A stretch of 36,076 nucleotides of DNA from Candidatus Woesearchaeota archaeon (GTDB lineage Archaea; Nanobdellota; Nanobdellia; Woesearchaeales; ARS49): positions 1 through 36,076 of the forward strand of contig JAHWHB010000028.1 in the NCBI GenBank assembly GCA_019323575.1, given 5' to 3'. Below, piece after piece: positions 6,818 through 15,164 of the stretch. Within the stretch, counting starts at the first letter, position 1. Each line of letters starts with the position of its first letter. Both the position numbers and the translations under genes were made by a program. Below the pieces are notes generated by a model. The model worked only from the letters and a program-made list of their open reading frames with translations, was not told where the DNA came from and did not search any database.

Positions 6818-6840
6818 CCACCCCTCTCGACGCTAGATTA

Positions 6841-6958
6841 ATGCCAAAAGTTCAGCCCAGCTTGGGATGAATAAAAACGGTGTGAAGGCAATAAAAAACA
6901 CCGGGAGATCTCGACGAACAAGTTCGTCGGAACCTCCTCGTATAACTCGGAGGAAAAA
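6841..6958 (+). promoter_or_regulatory. Structured 5' leader of rps2 with four consecutive hairpins
   Basis: Four stems lie in order: CCCA/TGGG (6856-6866, loop GCT); CGGTGT/ACACCG (6878-6883 and 6898-6903); CGACGAAC/GTTCGTCG (6912-6919 and 6922-6929, perfect 8 bp); and CCTCC/GGAGG (6933-6937 and 6949-6953), the last one sequestering the CGGAGG ribosome-binding site of rps2. Two chained small reading frames also cover the leader: ATG 6841 to TGA 6870 (9 codons, starting at the predicted first base of the mRNA) and ATG 6867 to TGA 6962 (31 codons). Each joins the next through an ATGA, the last being the rps2 start. Autoregulation by uS2 would be a natural role but is inference. Confidence 0.55.
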
Positions 6959-7555
6959 ATGACAACTGAAAGCACATTTTTAGTACCGCAAGAACAATAC
7001 CTGAAATCAGGAATACACATAGGAACAAAATTCAGAACAAAATACATGGACCCATTCATCTACAAAACAAGAGCGGACGGACTAAGCGTGCTAAACCTGC
7101 AAAAAATCGACGAAAGAATAAAACAAGCAGCAAACATGCTATCACAATACGCACCAGAAGAAATACTAGTGTGCAGCAGAAGAGAAAACGGCTGGAAAGC
7201 AGTAAAAGCCTTCGGCAAAAACACAGGAATCAAAGTATTCGCAGGAAGGTACCCGCCGGGCATACTAACAAACCCAAAACTAGAAACATTCATGGAAGTA
7301 AAAGTGGTACTAGTAACAGACAGCTGGCCAGACAGAAACGCAATCAAAGACGCAATACAGGTCGGAATACCAGTAATAGCGCTATGCGACACAAACAACC
7401 AAAGCAACGACATAGATCTAGTAGTCCCGTGCAACAACAAAGGAAAAAAATCACTAGGACTCCTGTTCTACATACTAGCAAGAGAGTACCTCAGACTAAG
7501 AGGAATGCTAAAAGACGAGCCTCCATTCACAGTAGACGACTTCACAGAAGAATAA
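6959..7555 (+). CDS. rps2: Small-subunit ribosomal protein uS2
   Basis: 198 residues, standard for archaeal S2. Recognised by the start VPQEQYLKSGIHIGTKF, the central FAGRYPPGILTNP, and VTDSWPDRNAIKDAIQVGIPVIALCDTNN, all hallmarks of the archaeal/eukaryotic uS2 (SA) family. It binds the head-body junction of the 30S subunit. In many archaea rps2 sits with rpoN, rpoK and enolase; here it stands alone after thpR with its own promoter and long leader, so its control must be individual. The ribosome-binding site CGGAGG (6948-6953) is stronger than the GGTG type used by most leadered neighbours. Confidence 0.97.
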   Translation: MTTESTFLVPQEQYLKSGIHIGTKFRTKYMDPFIYKTRADGLSVLNLQKIDERIKQAANMLSQYAPEEILVCSRRENGWKAVKAFGKNTGIKVFAGRYPPGILTNPKLETFMEVKVVLVTDSWPDRNAIKDAIQVGIPVIALCDTNNQSNDIDLVVPCNNKGKKSLGLLFYILAREYLRLRGMLKDEPPFTVDDFTEE

Positions 7556-7556
7556 A

Positions 7557-8225
7557 TCAAACAGGCTGAACACCTTTTTCGACAATCTCGAAAAAAGCCT
7601 CCTTTCCACCAGCAATACTTCTATGCTTGCGCAACACCAGCCTGCGCCTGCCCTTATGCATAGACTCCAACTCCAACAAACACTTACTAGGATAAAGCAA
7701 AATATCACCACCAACAATCTTAACCCTATCCTCCATAGAAGAATACACCTGAGACGTCAACAAAACAGGAATATGATGCTTACGCGCAATCTCATTAAGC
7801 CAAAGCATCTGCAAACTCAAATCATGATTAAAATTATCATCATTAAAACTACGCTGCAAACGATACAACATAGTCATAGTATCAACAACAATCAAACCAA
7901 TCTTATTATTAACCAACTCCTTAAGCCTCTCAAAAGCCTGCTTTTGCTCCTCAAAAGAGGCAGGACGCAAAAAAACAATACGATCAAGCAGCTTTTTATA
8001 ATCAGGCAGGATCTGCTTCAAACGAGCAACACTAAAACCACCCTCAGTATCAATAAAAACAACCTTCTTACCCTGCTTAGCAACACTCACAGCAGCAAGC
8101 AAAGCAAGATTAGTCTTACCAGAACCAGCAGGACCATAAACAGTAGTAATAGCATCTGCCTCAAAACCACCCTCTAAAAACTCATCCAAAAACTTAACAC
8201 CACTAGACACTCTTTTAGTATACAT
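7557..8225 (-). CDS. radB: RadB, RecA-family recombinase paralogue
   Basis: 222 residues, typical of archaeal RadB, which lacks the N-terminal DNA-binding domain of RadA and acts as a recombination mediator or regulator. Walker A is GPAGSGKT (31-38), the VFIDTEGGF segment follows at 56-64, Walker B is LIVVDT (111-116), and the C-terminus has SKCLLELESMHKGRRRLVLRKHRS, the family's basic patch. Codons end mostly in T (GGT, GCT, GTT), the opposite of RadA 2 kb away. The stop lies one base from the convergent rps2 stop. A GGGGTG stands only two bases before the ATG, too close for a normal ribosome-binding site. Confidence 0.95.
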   Translation of the reverse strand: MYTKRVSSGVKFLDEFLEGGFEADAITTVYGPAGSGKTNLALLAAVSVAKQGKKVVFIDTEGGFSVARLKQILPDYKKLLDRIVFLRPASFEEQKQAFERLKELVNNKIGLIVVDTMTMLYRLQRSFNDDNFNHDLSLQMLWLNEIARKHHIPVLLTSQVYSSMEDRVKIVGGDILLYPSKCLLELESMHKGRRRLVLRKHRSIAGGKEAFFEIVEKGVQPV

Positions 8226-8258
8226 AGCACCCCTCTATAGACGAAAAACGCTAAAAAC

Positions 8259-8268
8259 CTTTATAAAG
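8259..8268. promoter_or_regulatory. Perfectly palindromic TATA box CTTTATAAAG shared by divergent genes
   Basis: Centred at 8263.5, it is 27 bases before the ATG at 8291, making the plus operon leaderless, and about 38 bases from the radB ATG at 8225, giving a leader near 11 bases. A symmetric box can bind TBP in either direction. A second T-rich element at 8251-8257 could serve radB instead. Confidence 0.5.
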
Positions 8269-8290
8269 CCTCCCTTTCCCAGCCACATAT

Positions 8291-9757
8291 ATGGGCAAAT
8301 CGTGGATGGGGGTATTAGCAATAGTTCTAATTGTACTAGCAATACGCCTATACGCAGCCTACCAGACGCCATACTTCAGCTCAGACGAGTCCTACCTGCA
8401 CCTAAGAACAATAGAGACAATACAGGAAGGAAAAAGCCCATGGCACGACGAACTAGGCTACGGAGGAAGAACACTAGCAATAAGCCCCTTATTTGACGCC
8501 ATAATAGCATTATTCACACTACTCATACCAGCCAGCATAGCCCTAAAAATAATACCAAACCTACTCGCAGCACTACTAGTAATACCGGTCTATCTAATAG
8601 CGAAAAAACTCACAAAAAAAACATGGATAGCACTCTTCACAGCAATATTCGCATCAATAATACCAGAATTCTTCTCACAAACATTCAACCAAATAACACC
8701 ACTAACACTGGCAATCCCAATATTCTTCATGCTAACATACGCGTGGTCACAAGTACCACAAAAAATATGGACAATAACATTTCTCATACTGCTCTTAATC
8801 CTGTCATTCCTGCACCCACTAGCAATAATGTTTGTACTAAGCCTGATAGCATACATAATACTAACAGAACTAGAAAAGCTAAAACCAACCACAGCAGAAT
8901 ACGAACTAGGACTATTCGCAATATTCTTCACACTATGGGCCCAATTCCTATTATACAAAAAACTAATACTATTCCATGGCCCGGCAGTAATCTGGCAAAA
9001 CATGCCAACAGAACTACTATCAACATTCTACACAAACATAACAGCATTTGACGCGATCTGGAGAATAGGACTAGCGCCACTAACAGGAGGAATGTATGCA
9101 TTATACAGAACAGCATTCAAAAAACCACAAAAAGAAACACAACTATTATTCGGAATCTGCCTAGTGTCAATAATACTCCTCTGGTTCAAACTAGTAGACA
9201 TACACACAGGCTTCATACTATTAGGAATAACATTAACATTATTGTTCTCACAAAGAATAGAATTCCTAATAAAATTCATATCAGACACAAAAATATCAAA
9301 ACTAACACCAGTCATAATAACAATAATACTAATATCAGCACTCACGACAGTAGTTTATCCTGCCTACGCAGAAACAAAAGCACAATTAGACCAAACAATC
9401 ACCACAGAAGAATTTAATACACTAACAAAAATATCACAAGAGACAGATCCAGACGCAGTCATAATCGCGCCGCCAAAATACGGCAACTACATAACAGCAA
9501 TAGCAAAAAGAAAAAACGTCATAGACGACTATTACTTTTTAATACCACAAATAAATGAAAGATACCAAGACGTAAAAAGACTCTACAAAACACCATTTGA
9601 AACAGAAGCAGTAGAGCTCTTCGACAAATACAAAGCAACACACATACTAACTCCTCCAGGAAAACAAATAGGATACGCGGACAGCAAATGCTTCAAACAA
9701 ATAATACCAAACGTCTTCGAGAAAAATCCAGACTGCAAAATAAAGGTGGTAGCATGA
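8291..9757 (+). CDS. STT3/GT-C-like multi-span membrane glycosyltransferase, first gene of surface operon
   Basis: 488 residues, about eleven membrane segments and a C-terminal soluble part from about residue 365. The first loop reads SSDESYLHLR (31-39), matching the acidic D/E-x-x-Y-x-H-x-R loop of STT3/AglB and other GT-C enzymes that use a polyprenyl-phosphate-linked sugar. The soluble part contains IAPPKYGNYITAIAKR near residue 390, where STT3 has its WWDYG acceptor motif; here only the YG is kept. It could be a divergent oligosaccharyltransferase or a lipid-linked sugar transferase. Leaderless start at 8291. It overlaps the next gene by ATGA and heads a five-gene operon. Confidence 0.8.
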   Translation: MGKSWMGVLAIVLIVLAIRLYAAYQTPYFSSDESYLHLRTIETIQEGKSPWHDELGYGGRTLAISPLFDAIIALFTLLIPASIALKIIPNLLAALLVIPVYLIAKKLTKKTWIALFTAIFASIIPEFFSQTFNQITPLTLAIPIFFMLTYAWSQVPQKIWTITFLILLLILSFLHPLAIMFVLSLIAYIILTELEKLKPTTAEYELGLFAIFFTLWAQFLLYKKLILFHGPAVIWQNMPTELLSTFYTNITAFDAIWRIGLAPLTGGMYALYRTAFKKPQKETQLLFGICLVSIILLWFKLVDIHTGFILLGITLTLLFSQRIEFLIKFISDTKISKLTPVIITIILISALTTVVYPAYAETKAQLDQTITTEEFNTLTKISQETDPDAVIIAPPKYGNYITAIAKRKNVIDDYYFLIPQINERYQDVKRLYKTPFETEAVELFDKYKATHILTPPGKQIGYADSKCFKQIIPNVFEKNPDCKIKVVA

Positions 9758-11097
9758 AAAAACACCTAATAGCAATATTCATACTAGCACTGATAATGAT
9801 AGTGCTGCCACAGCACCTGAGATTCGCAGCAAAAAATCCAACCCTGCCAGGAAAAGAACCATACTATCATGCCAGAATGGCCACAACAATACTGGAAGGA
9901 ATACCAGAAACAGACAACACAATCGGAAGACCATACATCCTAGAGCCCTATCACATAGTCCTTGCAGGAACATACAAGCTAGTCGGACCATTAGCATTCA
10001 ACCTACTGCCGGCAGTATTTGCGCTTGCAAGCCTAATATTCTTCTGGCTACTACTAAAAACATTCAAAGTACCACAAAAAATGCAGGACTGGATACTCCT
10101 AGCGTACGCTCTATCTCCGCCCTTAATCGCATCAGGAACACTAGGAAGCCCAAACTCATTCGTACTCGCACTAATACTAGCAGGAGCCTGGCTGGTAAGA
10201 ACAAAATGGTGGTGGCTAAGCATACCAGTATTCATACTGGCATCAATATCAGCACTCGCGTACACAATAGCAGCATTCACACTGTTATTGCTTCTAATAT
10301 TAATCCAAAAAAACAAAAAAGCACTAATCCCTGCAATAATCTGCGTAGTAATATTTGCAATAAACTATTACCCGCCAAAAATACCAATACAAAAAGGAAT
10401 AATACAATACATAAGCGACCTAGGAGGAATATACGGGTTCAGCATATTCGCAGCACTGCTCGCAATAGTAGGCGCGGCACTAGTCTGGAAATACAAAAAA
10501 ACATACTACGGAGCTTACGCAGTAGTAATAATATTCCTAGCAACAAGCTTCTTCATGCCAGAACTCCTAATATTCGCAAACATACTAATATCAGCACTAG
10601 CAGGAATCGCCCTGTCAAAACTAGCAGAAAGAAAATGGCAGCTATCCTTTCTGAGAGAGGCAGCATTGCTAGTGCTGTTCTGCGGACTGTTATTCAGCGG
10701 GATATCACAAGCAGTAAACATATCAAAAATGCAGCCAATGCCGGAATTCTTTAAAGCATTAGAATTTCCGCCAGGAACAGTATTAACACACGAGAATTAT
10801 GGATTCTGGGTGGAAATAGCAGGGCACAAAGCAATAACAGACCCGTTATGGAAAGAAATACCAGACTCAAAAGACATCAAATGGGACGTTGCAATGATGT
10901 TCGGCTCAACAGAAATGGAAAAAACAGAAAAACTCCTAAAAGAATACAACATCACACACATACTAATCACACCAGAAATGAAACATGGACTGGTATGGGA
11001 GAGAGAAGAACAAGGACTGAACTTCCTCGTCGAAAACAACGAAATGTTTAAAAAAATAAAACAAGAAACAAGCATTGGAGTGTATAAAATAACATGA
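9754..11097 (+). CDS. Second STT3/GT-C-like membrane glycosyltransferase
   Basis: 447 residues, same layout as the preceding protein: about ten to eleven membrane segments then a soluble C-terminal part. The first loop is GKEPYYHAR (33-41), a very typical GT-C/STT3 catalytic loop. The soluble part has LTHENYGFWVEIAGHKAITD near residues 344-363, aligning in position with STT3's WWDYG and following tgR/D segment, again with YG but no WWD. The start at 9754 overlaps the upstream stop as ATGA; a longer in-frame reading back to 9688 would overlap the upstream gene and looks spurious. Adjacent divergent paralogues suggest a pair acting on related donors or as a heterodimer. Confidence 0.8.
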   Translation: MKKHLIAIFILALIMIVLPQHLRFAAKNPTLPGKEPYYHARMATTILEGIPETDNTIGRPYILEPYHIVLAGTYKLVGPLAFNLLPAVFALASLIFFWLLLKTFKVPQKMQDWILLAYALSPPLIASGTLGSPNSFVLALILAGAWLVRTKWWWLSIPVFILASISALAYTIAAFTLLLLLILIQKNKKALIPAIICVVIFAINYYPPKIPIQKGIIQYISDLGGIYGFSIFAALLAIVGAALVWKYKKTYYGAYAVVIIFLATSFFMPELLIFANILISALAGIALSKLAERKWQLSFLREAALLVLFCGLLFSGISQAVNISKMQPMPEFFKALEFPPGTVLTHENYGFWVEIAGHKAITDPLWKEIPDSKDIKWDVAMMFGSTEMEKTEKLLKEYNITHILITPEMKHGLVWEREEQGLNFLVENNEMFKKIKQETSIGVYKIT

Positions 11098-11714
11098 AAC
11101 AAACACTATTGATAACAATACTGCTCGTATGCGTAGTATTCGCAGCAGGAATAACAGTAGGAAACCTCTGGAAATCAGAGTCAACAGAGATATCAAAAAC
11201 ACTAAGACAGTCAGAGCTGGACACAGAGAGCTTCCTTGTAGAGCAGGAGCTTTTCGAAAGCTTTGAAACAAACTGCGAACTAGCAGAAAAAAGACTAGGC
11301 ACGCTAAGCGAAGAACTATGGAAACTGGGAAAACTCCTAGGAGCACAAGACGCAAAAGAAAAACTTGGTGAAGAAAACTACAACCTTCTCAAAAGAAAAT
11401 ACCACCTGACACAAATAAGAACATATGTGTTGGAGAAAAAACTACAACAAGACTGCAAGAGCACAACAAACGTAATCCTATTCTACTTCAAACAAAACGA
11501 CGGAGCAAGCGAAGAACAAGGAAAAATACTAGACGAACTAGTCAAACAATACCCAATACACGTGTTCGCAATAGAATTCCAATACTCAAAAGAACTAGAA
11601 TTTCTAGAAGATTATTACGGAATCAACAACGCGCCGGCGCTAGTGATAAACTTTGAAAACACAACCAAAGGGCTGACAACAAAAGACAAAATAATACCAC
11701 TGCTATATGGATGA
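11094..11714 (+). CDS. Membrane-anchored thioredoxin-fold protein without CXXC
   Basis: 206 residues: an N-terminal membrane anchor (about 4-22), a helical stalk (about 35-120, with LKRKYHLTQIRTYVLEKKLQQ), then a thioredoxin-like domain (about 125-206). That domain has VILFYF, a central FAIEFQ strand and the cis-proline region NAPALVIN. The position of the CXXC redox motif is taken by NDGASEEQG, so redox activity is not expected. The next gene begins with a clear paralogue of this whole protein. It overlaps both neighbours (ATGA at 11094 and 8 bases at the end), so it is translated with the two STT3-like proteins. The role may be structural, for example as a glycosyltransferase partner. Confidence 0.75.
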   Translation: MKQTLLITILLVCVVFAAGITVGNLWKSESTEISKTLRQSELDTESFLVEQELFESFETNCELAEKRLGTLSEELWKLGKLLGAQDAKEKLGEENYNLLKRKYHLTQIRTYVLEKKLQQDCKSTTNVILFYFKQNDGASEEQGKILDELVKQYPIHVFAIEFQYSKELEFLEDYYGINNAPALVINFENTTKGLTTKDKIIPLLYG

Positions 11715-13779
11715 AAGAAAAAAAATACTCTGGAGAAGCTTATTTCTAACAATACTGATATTCGCAATAGGAATAATGTTGAATCATGTATTTGACTCAT
11801 TCAGAATATCAATAATAGAAACAGTGATGACAGAACACGAAATAAGCAGCGAATCATACAGAGCGGAAAGATTCTTCACAGAAACATTTGGAGGGGACAC
11901 CTGCGAAATAATGGTCACCAGAATATCAGACCTCAAAAAAGAGATACGAAAAGTAGGAGAAGACTTAGGAACATATTCAAGATTCAGCTTTTTCAGAAGA
12001 AAAGACTATGACTACCTAAAAAGAAAATACTTCCTATTAGAATTCCGATTCTTAGCATTAATCCAAAGACTCAACCAGGAATGCGACAAACCATACCTGC
12101 CAATCATTTTCTTCTATGAAATAGACGATGATGCCAGCGAAAGACAAGGATTCATACTGCAGGACTTAAGCGAAGAATACGACCAGCACCTGGTGGTGCT
12201 GAATCTGGACAAAGACTACACAGATGAACCGCTAGTAAGCCTGCTTGCAAAAAACTACAACGTAACAACAGCACCAACACTAATCATAGACGGAATGAAA
12301 CACGAAGGACTAATTTACACAGGAGAAATAAATGCAAGCATCCAAAAAGTATTCAGACGAGCAGACCCCTACACACAAAACATAAACTTCAACATAACAA
12401 CAACAGCAGCAGGAACCAACACAACAAAACTGCTTGAACTCCTTGAAAGAACAGCAAACGACGAAAAAGCAGACAACTGGGCAAGAGCAGACGCGAAACT
12501 CGTTATAGGAAGACTAACAAAAAATGAAACACAAATCTGCGAAAGCCTGGCATACTACGACAAAATAAAACCACAAACACCAGAAGAACAAGCACTCATC
12601 TACGAAACAAGCGCATCGATGGGGTGCGGAAGAAACAGAGAGGCATTCCTAAGAGCAGCAGCACAAGCGTGGAAAACGGCAGGAAACAACTGGAGAGCAG
12701 AACTCATGGAAAGGCTGGCAAAAGGAAAGCTAAACCTAAAATTCGAGCCAAAAACAATAGAACCCGCACTAAAAAACGCGACAAGCGCAATAATAGGCAA
12801 AACAACAATCACACTAAACTCGTCAAGTTTACTGGTATCACAAGAAGACAGAGTATACAGGGACTGGCTAGGAGGACAGATAGCAAACCCCTACGGGCCA
12901 GAACTGCTAACAACCTTCTCTGAACGACTAAACTACAACACAACAGAACTAATGCCAGAAATAGGCTGGCACGAAGGAGCAAGAATAAAAGAACTACAAA
13001 AAACAAACCTAACACACAAAACAGCAGTAGGAACGCTAGTAGCAAGAAAAAACGGAGAATGGTATGCGCCAGACGAAAACGGAATATTCAGATTTGAAGT
13101 GCCAATCGACAAGCTAAGCTATCCAACAACCAGATTCCTAAGAAGAGACCTAGCAGTAATAATTGACACACACGGAATAAACATGATGGTAGACCAGGCA
13201 ATAAGAGAAAACGCAACAGCAGTCATCGGGTGCTGCGACAGCCCATCAAAAGTACAAGCAGCAGAATACCTCAGCGAAAAAGGAACAGCAGTAATATGTT
13301 TGACCGACAAAGATGTCTACCTGGCATTAGGGCACAACACAACAATAGCAGGAAGCCCGCCCATAGAAGTAAAGGAAGACAAAGCAATAATAGGAAACAG
13401 ACCAATAAAAATAACACAAGAAGACAGAATAGTAGCACTAAACGCCACAGAAGACAAATACGCATTATGGTATTACCAATCACCAGCAGCATACTTTGAA
13501 GAATTAAGCAAAGCAATACCTTTACAGGTAGAATATGTAACCATAAACGATTTCGGACAGATGGAAAAAGCAACACAAAAAGCAAGAGAGACAAAAGCAA
13601 CAATACTGGCAACAAGAGTATTCAACAGCCAAGATTACAACGCAGTCAAAAAATGGCTTGACGAAGACCCTGAAAGAAAAGTAATACTGTTCCACAGCGC
13701 AAGCTACCCATACGGACAAAAAATATTCCAAGAATACACCAGCGCAACATTCAACGACCCAAACCCAATACTAAGATGA
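11707..13779 (+). CDS. Large sequon-rich surface protein with N-terminal thioredoxin-like paralogue domain
   Basis: 690 residues. Residues 1-230 repeat the plan of the preceding protein: anchor (about 9-26), stalk (LKRKYFLLEFRFLALIQRL), thioredoxin-like fold with DDDASERQG in place of CXXC and TAPTLII at the cis-proline. Residues about 240-350 are helical, possibly TPR-like (cysteines at ETQICES and SMGCGRN). Residues about 370-690 are an unrecognised mixed domain with RRDLAVIIDTHG and AVIGCCDSP. I count at least twelve N-x-S/T sequons (for example NIT, NTT, NET, NAT, NSS, NLT), suggesting an exported, glycosylated protein. Encoded between STT3-like and GT39-like genes; it may be their substrate or scaffold. 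Confidence 0.75.
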   Translation: MDERKKILWRSLFLTILIFAIGIMLNHVFDSFRISIIETVMTEHEISSESYRAERFFTETFGGDTCEIMVTRISDLKKEIRKVGEDLGTYSRFSFFRRKDYDYLKRKYFLLEFRFLALIQRLNQECDKPYLPIIFFYEIDDDASERQGFILQDLSEEYDQHLVVLNLDKDYTDEPLVSLLAKNYNVTTAPTLIIDGMKHEGLIYTGEINASIQKVFRRADPYTQNINFNITTTAAGTNTTKLLELLERTANDEKADNWARADAKLVIGRLTKNETQICESLAYYDKIKPQTPEEQALIYETSASMGCGRNREAFLRAAAQAWKTAGNNWRAELMERLAKGKLNLKFEPKTIEPALKNATSAIIGKTTITLNSSSLLVSQEDRVYRDWLGGQIANPYGPELLTTFSERLNYNTTELMPEIGWHEGARIKELQKTNLTHKTAVGTLVARKNGEWYAPDENGIFRFEVPIDKLSYPTTRFLRRDLAVIIDTHGINMMVDQAIRENATAVIGCCDSPSKVQAAEYLSEKGTAVICLTDKDVYLALGHNTTIAGSPPIEVKEDKAIIGNRPIKITQEDRIVALNATEDKYALWYYQSPAAYFEELSKAIPLQVEYVTINDFGQMEKATQKARETKATILATRVFNSQDYNAVKKWLDEDPERKVILFHSASYPYGQKIFQEYTSATFNDPNPILR

Positions 13780-15164
13780 AAAAAGACTACACTTTGGCAA
13801 TAATTCTATTCGCAACATTAGCAATAAGACTTTTGTTTGCCTTTGGCTGGCACGAAATATGGTGGGACTCAGGAGTATACATAGGAATGGGCAAGTACAT
13901 CTACAGCGGAGGCCAACTAGGACTATTTGAACACATAAGACCACCAATCATGCCCTTAATTTTAGGCGCGGCATGGAAACTAGGACTAGACCCTGCATTA
14001 TTCGGAAGACTAATAGAAATAATACTAATGCTAGGAATAGTAGCACTAACATACAAACTATCAGAAAAATGGTGGGACAAAAAAACAGCAGCAATAGCCT
14101 CACTAATCGTAGCATTCAGCCCGATATTCTACTACCTAAGCTTCCACCAATACACAGAAATACCAAGCACATTCGCAATACTACTCGCCCTATGGCTATT
14201 CACAAAACAAAAACACTTCTGGGCAGGACTTGCAATAGGAATAGCATTCCTAACAAAATTCTACACAGGAATATTCATAGCAATCTTATTGATAGCACTT
14301 GCAACATCAAAAAAATGGAAACAAGCAGCAATAACAACAACAGGATTCATAGCAATAACAGCACCATACTTTGCATGGAGCTGGATAGCATACGGAAGCC
14401 CGCTGGCAACAATTCTAGCAGCACAAGAAGCAATAAGCAGAGCCCTAGGCTGCAATGTACTAAGGTATAAACCCTGGTGGCAATACTTTCACTGGCTAGT
14501 ATTCAGCGAGACAAAACTATACCTAATGGCAATCCCAGGAGTGATCGCACTCTGGAAAAAACCAAAAAAACTCTACTTGCTAAGCCTGATAATACCAGCA
14601 ATATACCTAATGCAGCTTCACTGCAGAGACTACCGATACCTGACAATACTAATACCATTCACAGCAATGCTAACAGGACTAGGAATAGTATGGGTGTATG
14701 ACCGGCTCAAAATAAAGAAAAAACAAATCTTTGCACTACTAATAATCCTATTAAGCGCGTGGATGATGATAACCTGCATCAAATACTACTACGGAAACGA
14801 GCTCCAACAGCCAGACATCACAGCAGAAGAATACTTCAACTACCCGACAGAGGACATAAAAGGAGAGATATGGACATCAAACCCAATAATAGCAGCACAT
14901 TCAAACTCAAAACTAGAAAAAATGTATTATCCAATCTATGACAAAGGGGTATCAACAGACTTCAAAGAATACTTACAGACAAACCATGAAAAAATAGGAG
15001 CAGTATTCCTAGACAACTGCGGAGGAGGAATAATCTGCCCTCCAGAAGAAAAGGAATGCTTAAAACAAACAGAACAAATAATCCAAGAACTGGACAAACA
15101 CTTCAAAAGAACACTAGACAAACAAACAGGAAACTGCTGGTACAGAATCTGGACTACTTCTTAA
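13776..15164 (+). CDS. GT39-like (PMT_2) membrane glycosyltransferase
   Basis: 462 residues, about eleven membrane segments and a short soluble C-terminus. The first loop has the family signature: IWWDSGVYIGMGKYIYSG with catalytic D31, then FEHIRPPIMPLILG (51-64). FSPIFYYLSFHQYTEIPSTF marks the second conserved loop. GT39-like enzymes transfer a mannose or other sugar from a polyprenyl phosphate to protein or lipid outside the membrane. The C-terminus holds several cysteines (DNCGGGIICPPEEKEC) that may form disulfides. It is last in the five-gene operon, ATGA-overlapping the 690-residue protein, and its 3' end overlaps convergent mbf1 by 11 bases. Confidence 0.85.
   Translation: MKKDYTLAIILFATLAIRLLFAFGWHEIWWDSGVYIGMGKYIYSGGQLGLFEHIRPPIMPLILGAAWKLGLDPALFGRLIEIILMLGIVALTYKLSEKWWDKKTAAIASLIVAFSPIFYYLSFHQYTEIPSTFAILLALWLFTKQKHFWAGLAIGIAFLTKFYTGIFIAILLIALATSKKWKQAAITTTGFIAITAPYFAWSWIAYGSPLATILAAQEAISRALGCNVLRYKPWWQYFHWLVFSETKLYLMAIPGVIALWKKPKKLYLLSLIIPAIYLMQLHCRDYRYLTILIPFTAMLTGLGIVWVYDRLKIKKKQIFALLIILLSAWMMITCIKYYYGNELQQPDITAEEYFNYPTEDIKGEIWTSNPIIAAHSNSKLEKMYYPIYDKGVSTDFKEYLQTNHEKIGAVFLDNCGGGIICPPEEKECLKQTEQIIQELDKHFKRTLDKQTGNCWYRIWTTS

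Noticed and set aside
5982..6821. Long minus-strand open frame opposite the TRAM tail and thpR
   Set aside because: It is the mirror of repetitive GAA/GCA coding and shows only Leu/Gln repeats; both plus genes are solid.
6841..6958. C/D box small RNA in the rps2 leader
   Set aside because: GGATGAA resembles a C box, but no matching D boxes at proper spacing were found.
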